Shown: piece by piece, positions 16,897 to 26,319 of the stretch
How positions within the stretch are numbered: position 1 is the first letter of the stretch
Layout of the letters: each line of letters opens with the position of its first letter
The notes under the pieces: generated by a model
The model's input: the letters and a program-made list of their open reading frames with translations, nothing else
Database searches by the model: none
What the model was told of the DNA's origin: nothing
Assembly (NCBI RefSeq): GCF_004010155.1
Contig: NZ_RRYH01000009.1
Coordinates: 62,001-126,000 of the forward strand
Length of the DNA stretch: 64,000 bases
DNA from: Solirhodobacter olei
Lineage (GTDB): Bacteria > Pseudomonadota > Alphaproteobacteria > Rhodobacterales > Rhodobacteraceae
Direction of reading: 5' to 3'
Made by a program: the position numbers and the translations under genes

Positions 16897-17650
16897 CTTC
16901 TGCCCCCGTTCATATTCCATCCGGATATCTGGCAGGCGACTTTGACGAAACGAGGGCGGAAACCCGTCAAAACCTCGGGAAGGATTCGGAAAGTACCGGG
17001 GTCGCCCCCGGTCCGCGACGTTCCCGCTGCACCGCCTGGGGCCTGACCTGCGCAGCACCCGGCGCCCGGCCCGGCGAAATGGGGCAATTTACCGACTGTT
17101 AACGTTCTGAACGTCAACTGGAGGGGGGAAGTGATTCGCCTCAGGCGTGACCGGCATCGTTTTCGGTTCGCGCGGTAATGTTTTGGAAACCCGCGCATTG
17201 GCGTGCAACCCGAAATCTTGCGCGCGCCCGGCAAATCCTAAATCTCGACAACGCGATTCAACTTTAACGAGCATTCTTCGTTTTGAAGCCGGCCGCGCAG
17301 GCATCGGAGCGCGCACGCTTCACGGCGACGGGAAACGGTCGCCCCGGGGCGTCGCTCGCCACCCCCGCCTCTCGGCAAGCGCGGACCCGCCTGTCATGTT
17401 CAGGAATTTATTAACAAAGAATTAATGGCTTAGGATGCCTCCCGACCTCCACGCCGCGCTGCACGTCGCCTGCGGGGCACGCGCCGCCGCCCGGCTCGGC
17501 CGGGCCGATCCGGGGCCAGCTCCCGCGCCGAAGAGAAAACATCCTTTGGTTGTACCCACTTAACCGGCGGAACGGAGACCCGAATTCTCCGCCCTCCGCG
17601 CCCCGACGCGCGGCTCGACAAGGCGGAACCCGTTCCAAAATGTGGCCGTT
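16897..17650. promoter_or_regulatory. Divergent promoter region of the polysaccharide locus
   Basis: About 750 bases without a supported gene between the divergent HPt operon and the deacetylase-synthase gene. It contains lower-GC islands, notably about 17395-17435 (TTTATTAACAAAGAATTAAT) and 17085-17120, suited to promoters. Small open frames here lack ribosome sites and similarity. No clear riboswitch or terminator was recognised. Confidence 0.5.
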
Positions 17651-20600
17651 ATGCGGCACAAAATGTCATATTCGAGACGGCTTCGCGCCAAATTGGGCAA
17701 TCCTTTGTCCTTCAGTCTCTTTCCGGCCCGGGGCTGGGAGGCGCCGGAGGGCCGCCAGGACCACGTTTTTTCGACCTCCAGCAAGCTGCGCAAGAAGTCG
17801 ATTCTCACCGCACTGGCCATGGTGTGCTTCATCTGCCTGGCCTCGGCTCTCAGCTTCACCCTGCCGGGCCTGCTCAATGGCGGCGCCATCTCCGGCTCCA
17901 TCGCCCGTTCCAGCGCGATGGCGGAACCGATCGGCGCCGAGGCTCAGGCCACCACGGGCTCCACCACGCGCTACCGCCTCACCGGCAAGCTCGGCGCAGC
18001 GCCGGCGGCCAAGGGGGTCACCCCTCAGGACATCGGCGCCTGCGGCACGGCGCGCCCGGCAAACCGCAACCGCATCGGCCTGCCCAAGGCCCCGACCGTC
18101 TACGGCCTCCTGCCCTATGACGAGGACTGGAACTACCTCTCGCTCGCCAGCGCCTGCGGCGGCCTGAACGTGCTGATGCCGGAATGGTTCCGCCTCAGCC
18201 CGAAGGGGCTCGAATCCCTCGGCACTTCCACCGACCCGGAGGACCCCAAGCAGCAGGTCCTGGCCGAGGTCGCCCGGATCCACGACAACGTTCGCATCGT
18301 GCCGGTCATCACCGTCGCCAATGCGCCCGCCTCGGACGACGCGCGCATCCTGGCCAACGGCCTTCCGGGGCCGAAGGCCATCGCAGCCCTCGCCACCCTG
18401 GCCGAGTCCGAGCATTACGACGGCTACGGCATCGACCTGTCCGGCCTCAGCGCCCAGAATGCCAACCTGCTGGCGCCGTTCCTGACACAGCTCCACGCCG
18501 CGCTGAAGGCCAAGGGCGTCGGGCTCGACCTGATCGCCCAGGCTGCGACGCTCGCCGATCTCGACCCGGCGCTGACCGCGGCGGCCGACAAGGTGGTGGT
18601 CAAGCTCTACCAGGCCCGCGACGGCGGCGCGACGCCCGCCCCGCTGGCCTCCGCCGCCGAGATGAAGGCGCAGATCGCCCGGGCCAAGGCCCGCATCGGC
18701 GCCGGCCGGCTGGTTCTCGCCTTCGGCGCGGGCGGCAGCGACTGGAAAGCCGGCAGCGACGCCCCTGCACCGGTGTCCTTCCAGCGCGCCATGACCCTGG
18801 CCCACCGCTTCAACGGGACCATCGGCTTCGACCGCGCCTCGATGAACCCCTATGTCACCTACACCGACGACAAGGGCGCCCCGCACAAGATCTGGATGCT
18901 CGACGCCGTGACCACCTACAATGGCATCGTCGAGGCCGCGCGGCAGGGAATCTCCGATGTCGCGGTCTGGAACATCGGCCAGGAAGACCCCAGCATCTGG
19001 CGGCTGCTGAACGCCCGCCTGCCCCAGGGCCAGGACTGGCTGAGCCAGCTGACCGGAATCAACCTGGGCCATCTCGCCGTCTATTACGGCAAGGGCGTCT
19101 TCCTTCACATCAGGAGCGAGCCGCGCGAAGGCCGCCGCCAGATCTCGCATGACGAGCAAAGCGGCCTGCTTTACGAACGCTACGCCAAGACGCCGCTGCC
19201 CTACCTGGTGCGCCGCTGGGGACAGACCAAGCCGAAGACCATCGCGCTGACCTTCGACGATGGCCCCTCCGCGGCCTACACGCCCGGCGTGCTCAAGGCG
19301 CTGCGCGAGAACCACGTCCACGCCACCTTCTTCGAGATCGGCAAGCACCAGCTCCTTTACCCCGGCATCGTCCGCGAGGTGCTGCGCGACGGCAACGAGA
19401 TCGGATCCCACACCTTCTTCCACCCGCACATGGGGCTGATCTCCGACTACCGCGTCCGCACCGAGCTTGACGTCCAGCAACGCCTGATGGCCACCGAGAC
19501 CGGCCGCCACCTTGTGCTCTTCCGCGCGCCCTATTTCCGCGGCCTTGGGCCGCTGGAACCCGCCCGCCTGCACAAGCTCGCGCTGATCGACTCGCTGGGC
19601 TTCATCATCACGTCGAGCCAGATCGTCTCGCCCGACTGGGAGGTGAAGAACGCCCAGGACCTCGCCAACTACGTCATCTCTCAGGTCGAGGCCGGCGACG
19701 GCAGCATCATCCAGATGCATGACGCCGGCGGCAACCGCTCCGCCACCGTGGCCGCGCTGCCGATCATCATCCAGACGCTGAAGGCCCGCGGCTACAGCTT
19801 CGGCACCGTTTCCGACGCGATCGGCGCCACCCGCGCCGAGATGATGCCGCAGAGCGACGGCTGGTTCGCCGACATCGTCGCGTTCTTCCTGGTCCGCAAC
19901 ATTGCCGACTACCTGACGATCTTCCTCGCCGCCGGCATCGGCTTCGGCGTCGTCCGGATCCTTGCCATCGGGGTGATCTCGACGCTGCGCAAGCCGCACC
20001 AGCCGACCGATCCGGACTTCCTGCCCGGCGTCACGGTGCTGATCCCCGCCTTCAACGAGGCCAAGGTCATCACCCGCACCGTGCAGGCCGCGCTCGACAG
20101 CGACTACCCGGATTTCGAGGTGCTCGTCATCGACGACGGCTCCTCCGACGAGACCGCGACGCTGGTGGAGGACACCTTCGCCGATGATCCGCGCGTCCGC
20201 GTGCTGCGCCAGCGCAACGGCGGCAAGTGGAAGGCGCTGAACGCCGGCATCCGCGCCGCCAGCAACGGCTATGTCGTCTGCATCGACGCCGACACCAGCA
20301 TCGACAAGGGCGCGATCCGCCGGATGATGCCGCATTTCTCCGACCTCAGCGTCGGCGGCGTCGCAGGGAATGTGAAAGTCGGCAACCGCGTCAACGCGAT
20401 CACCCGGCTGCAGGCGCTGGAATACGCGATCTCGCAAAGCGTCGACCGCCGTGCCTTCGAATATCTGAACGCCATCACCGTCGTGCCCGGGGCGCTCGGC
20501 GCCTGGCGGATCCGCGCGCTCGACGTCGCCGGTCATTACTGCGACCACACGCTCGCAGAGGATGCAGACCTCACTCTCACCGTCGCCCGCGCCGGCTACC

Positions 20601-21169
20601 GCATCGTCTTCGAGGAACATGCGATCTCCTATACCGAGGCCCCCGACCGGGTGAGCCAGGTGATGCGCCAGCGCCTGCGCTGGAGCTTCGGGATGATGCA
20701 GGCCGGCTGGAAACATCGCGGCGCCTTCCGCCAGGGCCATCCGCTGGGGCTGATCGCCCTGCCCGATCTCGCCATCTTCGGGGTCTTCGTGAACCTGATC
20801 GCCCCGCTGGTCGACGCGATGCTGCTCGTGAACATCCTCACGCTGGCCTACACGGCGCTGAATGGCGGCTCGATCCTGCCCGATCACGCCGACGAGATGA
20901 TCATCCTCAGCTACCTGCTGCTGCCGCTGCTCGACCTGACGGCCGCCATCTTCGCCTTCTGGCTTGACGGAACCGAGGACCGCCGCCTTCTGTGGTATTT
21001 CCCTCTGCAGAAAATCTATTACCGCCAGATCCTCTATATCTCGGTGCTTCGGGCGGCCTGGCGCGCAGTGACGGGAAGGCTCGCGCTTTGGACGAAGATG
21101 GATAGAACTGCGACCGCGCTGAGTCCGCAAACCTACCAGACCGTAAGGATCAAGAATACCGAAGCCTGA
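17651..21169 (+). CDS. Trifunctional fusion: GH18-like domain, polysaccharide deacetylase, processive GT2 synthase
   Basis: About 1172 residues in three domains. A membrane helix near 55-75 is followed by a GH18/spore-germination-like TIM barrel (about 130-465) whose expected DxxDxDxE motif reads DGYGIDLSGL near 257, so the catalytic acid is missing. A NodB-type deacetylase (about 525-735) has TFDDGP near 535, SHTFFHPH near 586, RAPYF near 625 and MHDAGG, so it looks active. After a helix near 755-780 comes a GT2 domain (LIPAFNE, DDGSSDE, AEDADL, QRLRW near 1006) and further helices. Predicted to polymerise a GlcNAc-type sugar and deacetylate it outside. No good ribosome site precedes 17651; 17642 (GTG) or 17663 are alternatives. 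It is divergent from the BcsB-like operon. Confidence 0.85.
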   Translation: MRHKMSYSRRLRAKLGNPLSFSLFPARGWEAPEGRQDHVFSTSSKLRKKSILTALAMVCFICLASALSFTLPGLLNGGAISGSIARSSAMAEPIGAEAQATTGSTTRYRLTGKLGAAPAAKGVTPQDIGACGTARPANRNRIGLPKAPTVYGLLPYDEDWNYLSLASACGGLNVLMPEWFRLSPKGLESLGTSTDPEDPKQQVLAEVARIHDNVRIVPVITVANAPASDDARILANGLPGPKAIAALATLAESEHYDGYGIDLSGLSAQNANLLAPFLTQLHAALKAKGVGLDLIAQAATLADLDPALTAAADKVVVKLYQARDGGATPAPLASAAEMKAQIARAKARIGAGRLVLAFGAGGSDWKAGSDAPAPVSFQRAMTLAHRFNGTIGFDRASMNPYVTYTDDKGAPHKIWMLDAVTTYNGIVEAARQGISDVAVWNIGQEDPSIWRLLNARLPQGQDWLSQLTGINLGHLAVYYGKGVFLHIRSEPREGRRQISHDEQSGLLYERYAKTPLPYLVRRWGQTKPKTIALTFDDGPSAAYTPGVLKALRENHVHATFFEIGKHQLLYPGIVREVLRDGNEIGSHTFFHPHMGLISDYRVRTELDVQQRLMATETGRHLVLFRAPYFRGLGPLEPARLHKLALIDSLGFIITSSQIVSPDWEVKNAQDLANYVISQVEAGDGSIIQMHDAGGNRSATVAALPIIIQTLKARGYSFGTVSDAIGATRAEMMPQSDGWFADIVAFFLVRNIADYLTIFLAAGIGFGVVRILAIGVISTLRKPHQPTDPDFLPGVTVLIPAFNEAKVITRTVQAALDSDYPDFEVLVIDDGSSDETATLVEDTFADDPRVRVLRQRNGGKWKALNAGIRAASNGYVVCIDADTSIDKGAIRRMMPHFSDLSVGGVAGNVKVGNRVNAITRLQALEYAISQSVDRRAFEYLNAITVVPGALGAWRIRALDVAGHYCDHTLAEDADLTLTVARAGYRIVFEEHAISYTEAPDRVSQVMRQRLRWSFGMMQAGWKHRGAFRQGHPLGLIALPDLAIFGVFVNLIAPLVDAMLLVNILTLAYTALNGGSILPDHADEMIILSYLLLPLLDLTAAIFAFWLDGTEDRRLLWYFPLQKIYYRQILYISVLRAAWRAVTGRLALWTKMDRTATALSPQTYQTVRIKNTEA

Positions 21170-21272
21170 CCTGGCGGCCACTGAACAAGCAATTAAAGAA
21201 GCCGATCCAATTCAAACTATATAGATCGGCACAAGGGAACGAAAAGCGAAACATATATTCGCGTTTCCGAAT

Positions 21273-21292
21273 CGGATCCCCTCGGGGATCCG
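21273..21292. promoter_or_regulatory. Strong palindrome upstream of a small ORF
   Basis: CGGATCCCC (21273-21281) and GGGGATCCG (21284-21292) form a perfect 9-base inverted repeat with a 2-base centre, in otherwise AT-rich DNA, ending about ten bases before a GAGGGAGACAAGG ribosome site. It may be an operator or a leader hairpin; no T-run follows, so it is a poor terminator. Confidence 0.4.
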
Positions 21293-21315
21293 CAGCAAAC
21301 GAGGGAGACAAGGCC

Positions 21316-21543
21316 ATGAACGACAACAAGAAAAGCGGGCCGCGCCGAATCACTTCGACCGGAAACTTCGGCAGGGCTCGAAACAGGTCCAGAACTCGCG
21401 TCGCAATTCAGGATCGCCTGCGCGACCCCGGCCCGTTTACCGGCTACATCTCTGAATCCGGCCGGTATTCATTTCGCCCTGTGGGCATATTGGGATATCT
21501 CGACCACAAAAGCCTCGACGCGGAAACAATAACGAACACGTGA
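21316..21543 (+). CDS. Small basic hypothetical protein
   Basis: A 75-residue, strongly basic N-terminal half (KKSGPRRITSTGNFGRARNRSRTR) followed by a glycine/tyrosine-containing half. A very good ribosome site (GAGGGAGACAAGG) precedes the ATG, the main support for it being real. No domain is recognised. It lies between the synthase fusion and the epimerase gene, downstream of a strong palindrome, in lower-GC DNA than its neighbours. It may be a regulator or a spurious frame. Confidence 0.4.
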   Translation: MNDNKKSGPRRITSTGNFGRARNRSRTRVAIQDRLRDPGPFTGYISESGRYSFRPVGILGYLDHKSLDAETITNT

Positions 21544-21615
21544 TATATATCACTGGGAACTCATCGTATAAACTGAGAAAAATCCAGCTACCTGGACGGG
21601 AATGGGAGATCTGGG

Positions 21616-22854
21616 GTGAACATTATAATTCTTGGTGGCGACGGCTATTTGGGTTGGCCTCTGTCTCTGCGCCTCGCGCAAGGCGGCCATCGCGTTCTGA
21701 TCATCGACAACCTGCTGCGCCGCAAGCTGGTGGCAAGCTGCGGGGCGACTCTTCTCGACCTGCCAACACCGCAGGAACGCATTGATTTTGCCAACAAAAG
21801 GCTTGGCTGCGACATCAGCTTCCTGGAAGCCGACGCCAGCGAGGCGGACCTCGGCGCGGTCTTCTCCAGCTTCAAGCCGGACCTGATCTACAATCTCGCG
21901 CAACAGCCCTCGGCGCCCTATTCCATGAGCAGCCGCATGGCGGCGCTGCAGACGATCCGGAATAACGAGCTGTCGAACATGAATATCATCTGGTCCGTTC
22001 GGGATTACGACCCGCGGATCCCCGTTGTAAAAATGGCGTCCTTCGGCGCTTATGCGAATTGCGGAATAGATATCGAATGCGGGTATTTCAAACCCGAGAT
22101 CAACAAGAAGAAAGTCTCGCAACCGATTCTCTTCCCGATGTCCGCCGACGACATCTATCACACGACGAAAATCAATGACGTCCAGATGAACTCCATGGCT
22201 TGCCGGGAATGGGGGATGAATATCGTAGAGGTCATGCAATCCACGATATTCGGTGTCTGTGAAGAAGGTCTGTCCGGCGAGAATGCGCTTTATACCCGTT
22301 ACGACTACGACGCGATGTTCGGCACCGTCCTCAACCGCTTTATTCTACAGGCGGTCAGCGGATTGCCGATCAGCGTTTATGGCACCGGACATCAAAGAAC
22401 CGGGCTGATGTCGCTCGGCGCGGCGGTGCGGTCTCTTTCGTCCCTGACCACCTCGCCTTCCCCGAGCGGACACCGCTTCATCAATCACGTGACCATATCT
22501 GACATGTCGGTTCTTGAAATTGCCCAATCGGTTCAGGCCAGCGCCCGGAAAATGGGGATCCAGGCTGAAATCACCGTCGGCAGCGAGAATCCGCGGGCAG
22601 AGAACGTGCAAAGAAAGCAGACCTACGGCGTGCAAAGCAGCATCGCGCGCAAGGAAAGCATCGAGGCCTTCTTCCCCGAAATCGCCACTCATATCCTGAA
22701 ACGTTCGGCCTTCATCGACCCGAACATGCTGGTCCCGAATGTCTCCTGGGGCACGCCGCAAACGGCAAAGCCGGTGGAACCCGCGCGGCCGGTCCGCCCG
22801 CATCGGCCCGCGGCCGGGTTCGAGGGGCTCCAGGTCGTCGGCGGCCTCGCCTGA
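21616..22854 (+). CDS. UDP-sulfoquinovose-synthase-like NAD-dependent epimerase (SQD1/Agl3-like)
   Basis: A 412-residue short-chain-type nucleotide-sugar enzyme starting with GTG at 21616 behind GGGAG. The Rossmann motif is GGDGYLGWPLS (residues 7-17); the active pair is in YHTTK near 177-181. It shares many SQD1-specific blocks: IDNLLRRK, QQPSAPYSM, YDYDAMFGTVLNRF, VSGLPISVYGTG and a final MLVPNVSW. SQD1 makes UDP-sulfoquinovose from UDP-glucose and sulfite; here the SQD1 catalytic threonine position (GTMGEYG block) reads ASFGAYA, so serine replaces threonine. The proline-rich C-terminus beyond MLVPNVSW is extra. Base composition is lower in GC than around it. Placed in a polysaccharide locus, it may supply a sulfosugar or a related UDP-sugar. 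Confidence 0.75.
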   Translation: MNIIILGGDGYLGWPLSLRLAQGGHRVLIIDNLLRRKLVASCGATLLDLPTPQERIDFANKRLGCDISFLEADASEADLGAVFSSFKPDLIYNLAQQPSAPYSMSSRMAALQTIRNNELSNMNIIWSVRDYDPRIPVVKMASFGAYANCGIDIECGYFKPEINKKKVSQPILFPMSADDIYHTTKINDVQMNSMACREWGMNIVEVMQSTIFGVCEEGLSGENALYTRYDYDAMFGTVLNRFILQAVSGLPISVYGTGHQRTGLMSLGAAVRSLSSLTTSPSPSGHRFINHVTISDMSVLEIAQSVQASARKMGIQAEITVGSENPRAENVQRKQTYGVQSSIARKESIEAFFPEIATHILKRSAFIDPNMLVPNVSWGTPQTAKPVEPARPVRPHRPAAGFEGLQVVGGLA

Positions 22855-22881
22855 GGCGCACACCAGCCCTGGTCGGCGCCC

Positions 22882-25323
22882 CTATCCGGGCGCCTGCCAG
22901 GCGAGCATGTAGGCGATGGCCGACAGGATCACGCCATTGGTGTTGAGGTCCGAATAGCCCTCGCTCGGCGCACCACTCTTGGCGCGGATGGAGGAGGCGA
23001 AGCCCAGGTCCTTGATCCGCGCCTGCGCGCGCACGTATTCGACCAGCGCATGCGAATAGGCATGGCTGTGGGTGGCCCTCCAGAGATAGGCCGCCTTGCT
23101 GCTGATATAGGTCGGGACCGCCTGATCCCGCCCTTTCCGGTTCAGGATCGCGTCCAGCCCCGATTGCAGGCTCCACCGCTTGCTTTCGGCGCCGACATCC
23201 AGCCCCTCGTAAACGAACCAGGGATCATGGCTGATCGAGGATTCGCTCGGGCAGACATAAACCCCGGCCTCGCGATGGGTCCGAAGCTGTTCGGAGAACA
23301 GCATCCGGGCGAGGTAGGTAGCCGGCTGCGAATAGGGCATCTCCATGATCTCGTAAAGCAGCGGCTCCGGCCCCAGCGGCCCGATCTTCGCCGTGGCGTA
23401 AAGCAGCCGCATTTCCCAATCGGCATCGCTCTCGTCGCCCCGCCGCGGCAGCGGAGATGTGGAATTTATCCCGAACTGCTCGAATGCCCGCACCGCGAAA
23501 TGCGCGCCCTGCGACAGGTTGAATTCGCTCTGACGGCCGTCGACAACCTCGGTAAGCCGGCCGTCCACGACCGTATCCGCCAGTTGCCAGCCGTCGAGCT
23601 TCTTGGCGATCACCGGCGCCAGCTCCGGCTCCTCGCGCAGAAGCGCCAGTGCCGAAAGGAGCCGCCCCACGTCGGAGGTGTTGAAATCCGCCCTCAGGGT
23701 GCGGCCGCTTCGCACGCTGACCAGGCTGCTTGGCAGATGCAGCCCGGTGATGCGGCGCCGCGGCAGATGCTCTATGACGGCGGTGCAGCGGCTGACGAAC
23801 TCCGCCTTCGGGATCAGGCCCAGGAAATAGGCGCCGCGGATGCCGACAAGCTGGTTGCCGATGTCCCACATCGCCACTTCGGCGTTCACTGTCATGTCGC
23901 CACCGCCGACCTGAACCGCGGCCATGCAAAGCCCGGTGCGCCGGTCGGTGAACCGCTCGATATAGCGCCAGGCCGCCCGCGCATCCTCCATCAGCGCGTC
24001 CTGGTCGAGCGGCACGCCCGACTGCTCGGCGCTGCCCTGCGCCCCGGCGGCGACGGCAGAGCGGACAGCGATCACCGGATCCGCCGGAACCACCTGATCT
24101 ATATAGGCTTTCAGCGAGACGGGCCGAACCTGCCCGCCGGCACTGACCTGCACGATCGCGCGCTTCAGCAGGTCCCGGTCCGCAGGCGCCCGCAGGGCCT
24201 CCGCCTCGATCACCAGCACCGTGTCGGCCCCCTCCCGTCCGATGGCGGCAAGCGACGCCAAGTCCGCCACGGCCGAAAGCCGGCGAACCCTTCCCAGCTC
24301 CAGCCGTCCGCGCGCGTCGATCCCCGGCACGCCGTCGCCCTGCAGCAGCAGGTCCACCGGCAGGACCGCCCCTGCGACCGCCTGGGGCAGCGCAAGCTTC
24401 CCCTCGGCCCCGGTCGCCCCTTCCAGAAGCCCGGCCGGGATCCCGGCGGCGGCCAGCTCGGCCACGAAACCCTCGGCGAAGGGGCGATCCTTCGGCACGC
24501 GCGCAACCAGCGCCACGGCCAGCATCGCCTCCCGCCGCTTGCTCAGCCCGCCGGACAGGGCGCTTGCCGGGGTGAAGGTGATATCCGCACCGGCTTTGGC
24601 GGTATCCGTCTGCTGCAGTTCCAGCCCCAGCCAGGGGTCATGGCCCGGCTGGCCGCTCATGTCGATCTCGATGATCTGTGGCGCCGTGCGGCTGACCTGG
24701 GCCCGCGCCATCGGCAGCAGGCGGGTCCTGACATCGGCATAGGGCAGCGTCCGCCCTCCCGACAACACAAGAACCCCGGCGCCGCCTTCACTCAGTGCCG
24801 AGGTCTTCGCGCCCGCGGGCAGTTGCAGCAGCTGCCGGAACCCCGCAGCCCGCAGCCCGGCCGTGGGGACGAGCTTCGGCACCTCCCGCGTCACGATGGT
24901 GACGCCAGAGGCCGCCGCCGCCCCGGCGGCTCCGGAAAACAGCGCCGCCAGCCCCGCGCGTGCCTTGCGCGCCGCGCGGGCCTGGAAATAGGGCTCTGGC
25001 ACAGCGAGATCGGCGGCAAAGGGCAGGATCTCCACCCCCTCGCCCGCCAGCGCGGCGAGCGCGACGAGGATCGGGCCGGCCCCCGGCTTGCGCGGCGGGA
25101 AGAGACCCGGGTCCAGCGCGATGGAAAACGGGATCTGCGCCCGCAGGAGCGGCGCGGTGGCGCGCTTCAGTTCGGCCAGCGGAAGATCCGGTCCGATGCC
25201 GGAAAGGATCAGGATATCCCGCCCCCCCGCCACCTGCGCGGCAAGCGCCCTCGGCACGAGCCAGCCTGAAGCCGACGCGCCGAGAAGGCCCTGCAGGACC
25301 GTCCGTCTGGCTATGGACTTCAT
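22882..25323 (-). CDS. Exported DUF3131-domain protein of the polysaccharide locus
   Basis: An 813-residue protein with a twin-arginine-type signal (MKSIARRTVLQGLLGASASG, cleaved near ALAA). The N-terminal half contains barrel-like segments (DILILSGIGPDLPLAELKRA, FSIALDPGLF) reminiscent of a degenerate deacetylase/hydrolase fold; the C-terminal half from about 470 (AWRYIERFTDRRTGL...MWDIGNQLVGI...FNTSDVGRLLSAL...YATAKIGPLG) is a DUF3131 module with the look of an alpha/alpha barrel glycan-active domain. The ATG at 25323 precedes the signal directly. It converges on the epimerase gene, leaving 27 bases. Probable role: periplasmic processing or binding of the polymer; activity unknown. Confidence 0.7.
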   Translation of the reverse strand: MKSIARRTVLQGLLGASASGWLVPRALAAQVAGGRDILILSGIGPDLPLAELKRATAPLLRAQIPFSIALDPGLFPPRKPGAGPILVALAALAGEGVEILPFAADLAVPEPYFQARAARKARAGLAALFSGAAGAAAASGVTIVTREVPKLVPTAGLRAAGFRQLLQLPAGAKTSALSEGGAGVLVLSGGRTLPYADVRTRLLPMARAQVSRTAPQIIEIDMSGQPGHDPWLGLELQQTDTAKAGADITFTPASALSGGLSKRREAMLAVALVARVPKDRPFAEGFVAELAAAGIPAGLLEGATGAEGKLALPQAVAGAVLPVDLLLQGDGVPGIDARGRLELGRVRRLSAVADLASLAAIGREGADTVLVIEAEALRAPADRDLLKRAIVQVSAGGQVRPVSLKAYIDQVVPADPVIAVRSAVAAGAQGSAEQSGVPLDQDALMEDARAAWRYIERFTDRRTGLCMAAVQVGGGDMTVNAEVAMWDIGNQLVGIRGAYFLGLIPKAEFVSRCTAVIEHLPRRRITGLHLPSSLVSVRSGRTLRADFNTSDVGRLLSALALLREEPELAPVIAKKLDGWQLADTVVDGRLTEVVDGRQSEFNLSQGAHFAVRAFEQFGINSTSPLPRRGDESDADWEMRLLYATAKIGPLGPEPLLYEIMEMPYSQPATYLARMLFSEQLRTHREAGVYVCPSESSISHDPWFVYEGLDVGAESKRWSLQSGLDAILNRKGRDQAVPTYISSKAAYLWRATHSHAYSHALVEYVRAQARIKDLGFASSIRAKSGAPSEGYSDLNTNGVILSAIAYMLAWQAPG

Positions 25324-25548
25324 GTGACTTTCACGCGCGGGGCCCCAGGTTCTGCCGCCTCTCCCCGCCAGAACCGGGACTGAACCGGAGCTGCCGCGAA
25401 CCAGGGGGCATGCCCCCTCATGCCTTAGGATCTGGGGCAAAAGTTGGGCTATCGCGTGGAATATGAGGGCGCGGGGCCTTCGCCCCGGGCAAGACGGCCT
25501 CCCGCTAGGGCCGGCGCAGAAGGTCGCGGTGGCCGTCGAACGCCGGCC
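25324..25548. other. Intergenic stretch without recognised features
   Basis: About 225 bases between the start of the DUF3131 gene and the stop of the ABC ATPase gene. It is high in GC and has no clear hairpin with a T-run; it should contain the DUF3131 promoter, but no convincing element is visible. Confidence 0.4.

Positions 25549-26318
<770 letters not shown>

Positions 26319-26319
<1 letters not shown>

Noticed and set aside
17666-21181. Very long open frame on the minus strand (over 1,100 codons) opposite the fusion gene
   Set aside because: It is antisense to a protein with three clear domains; its translation is rich in H, R, D and G with no motif, as expected for a shadow of high-GC coding DNA.
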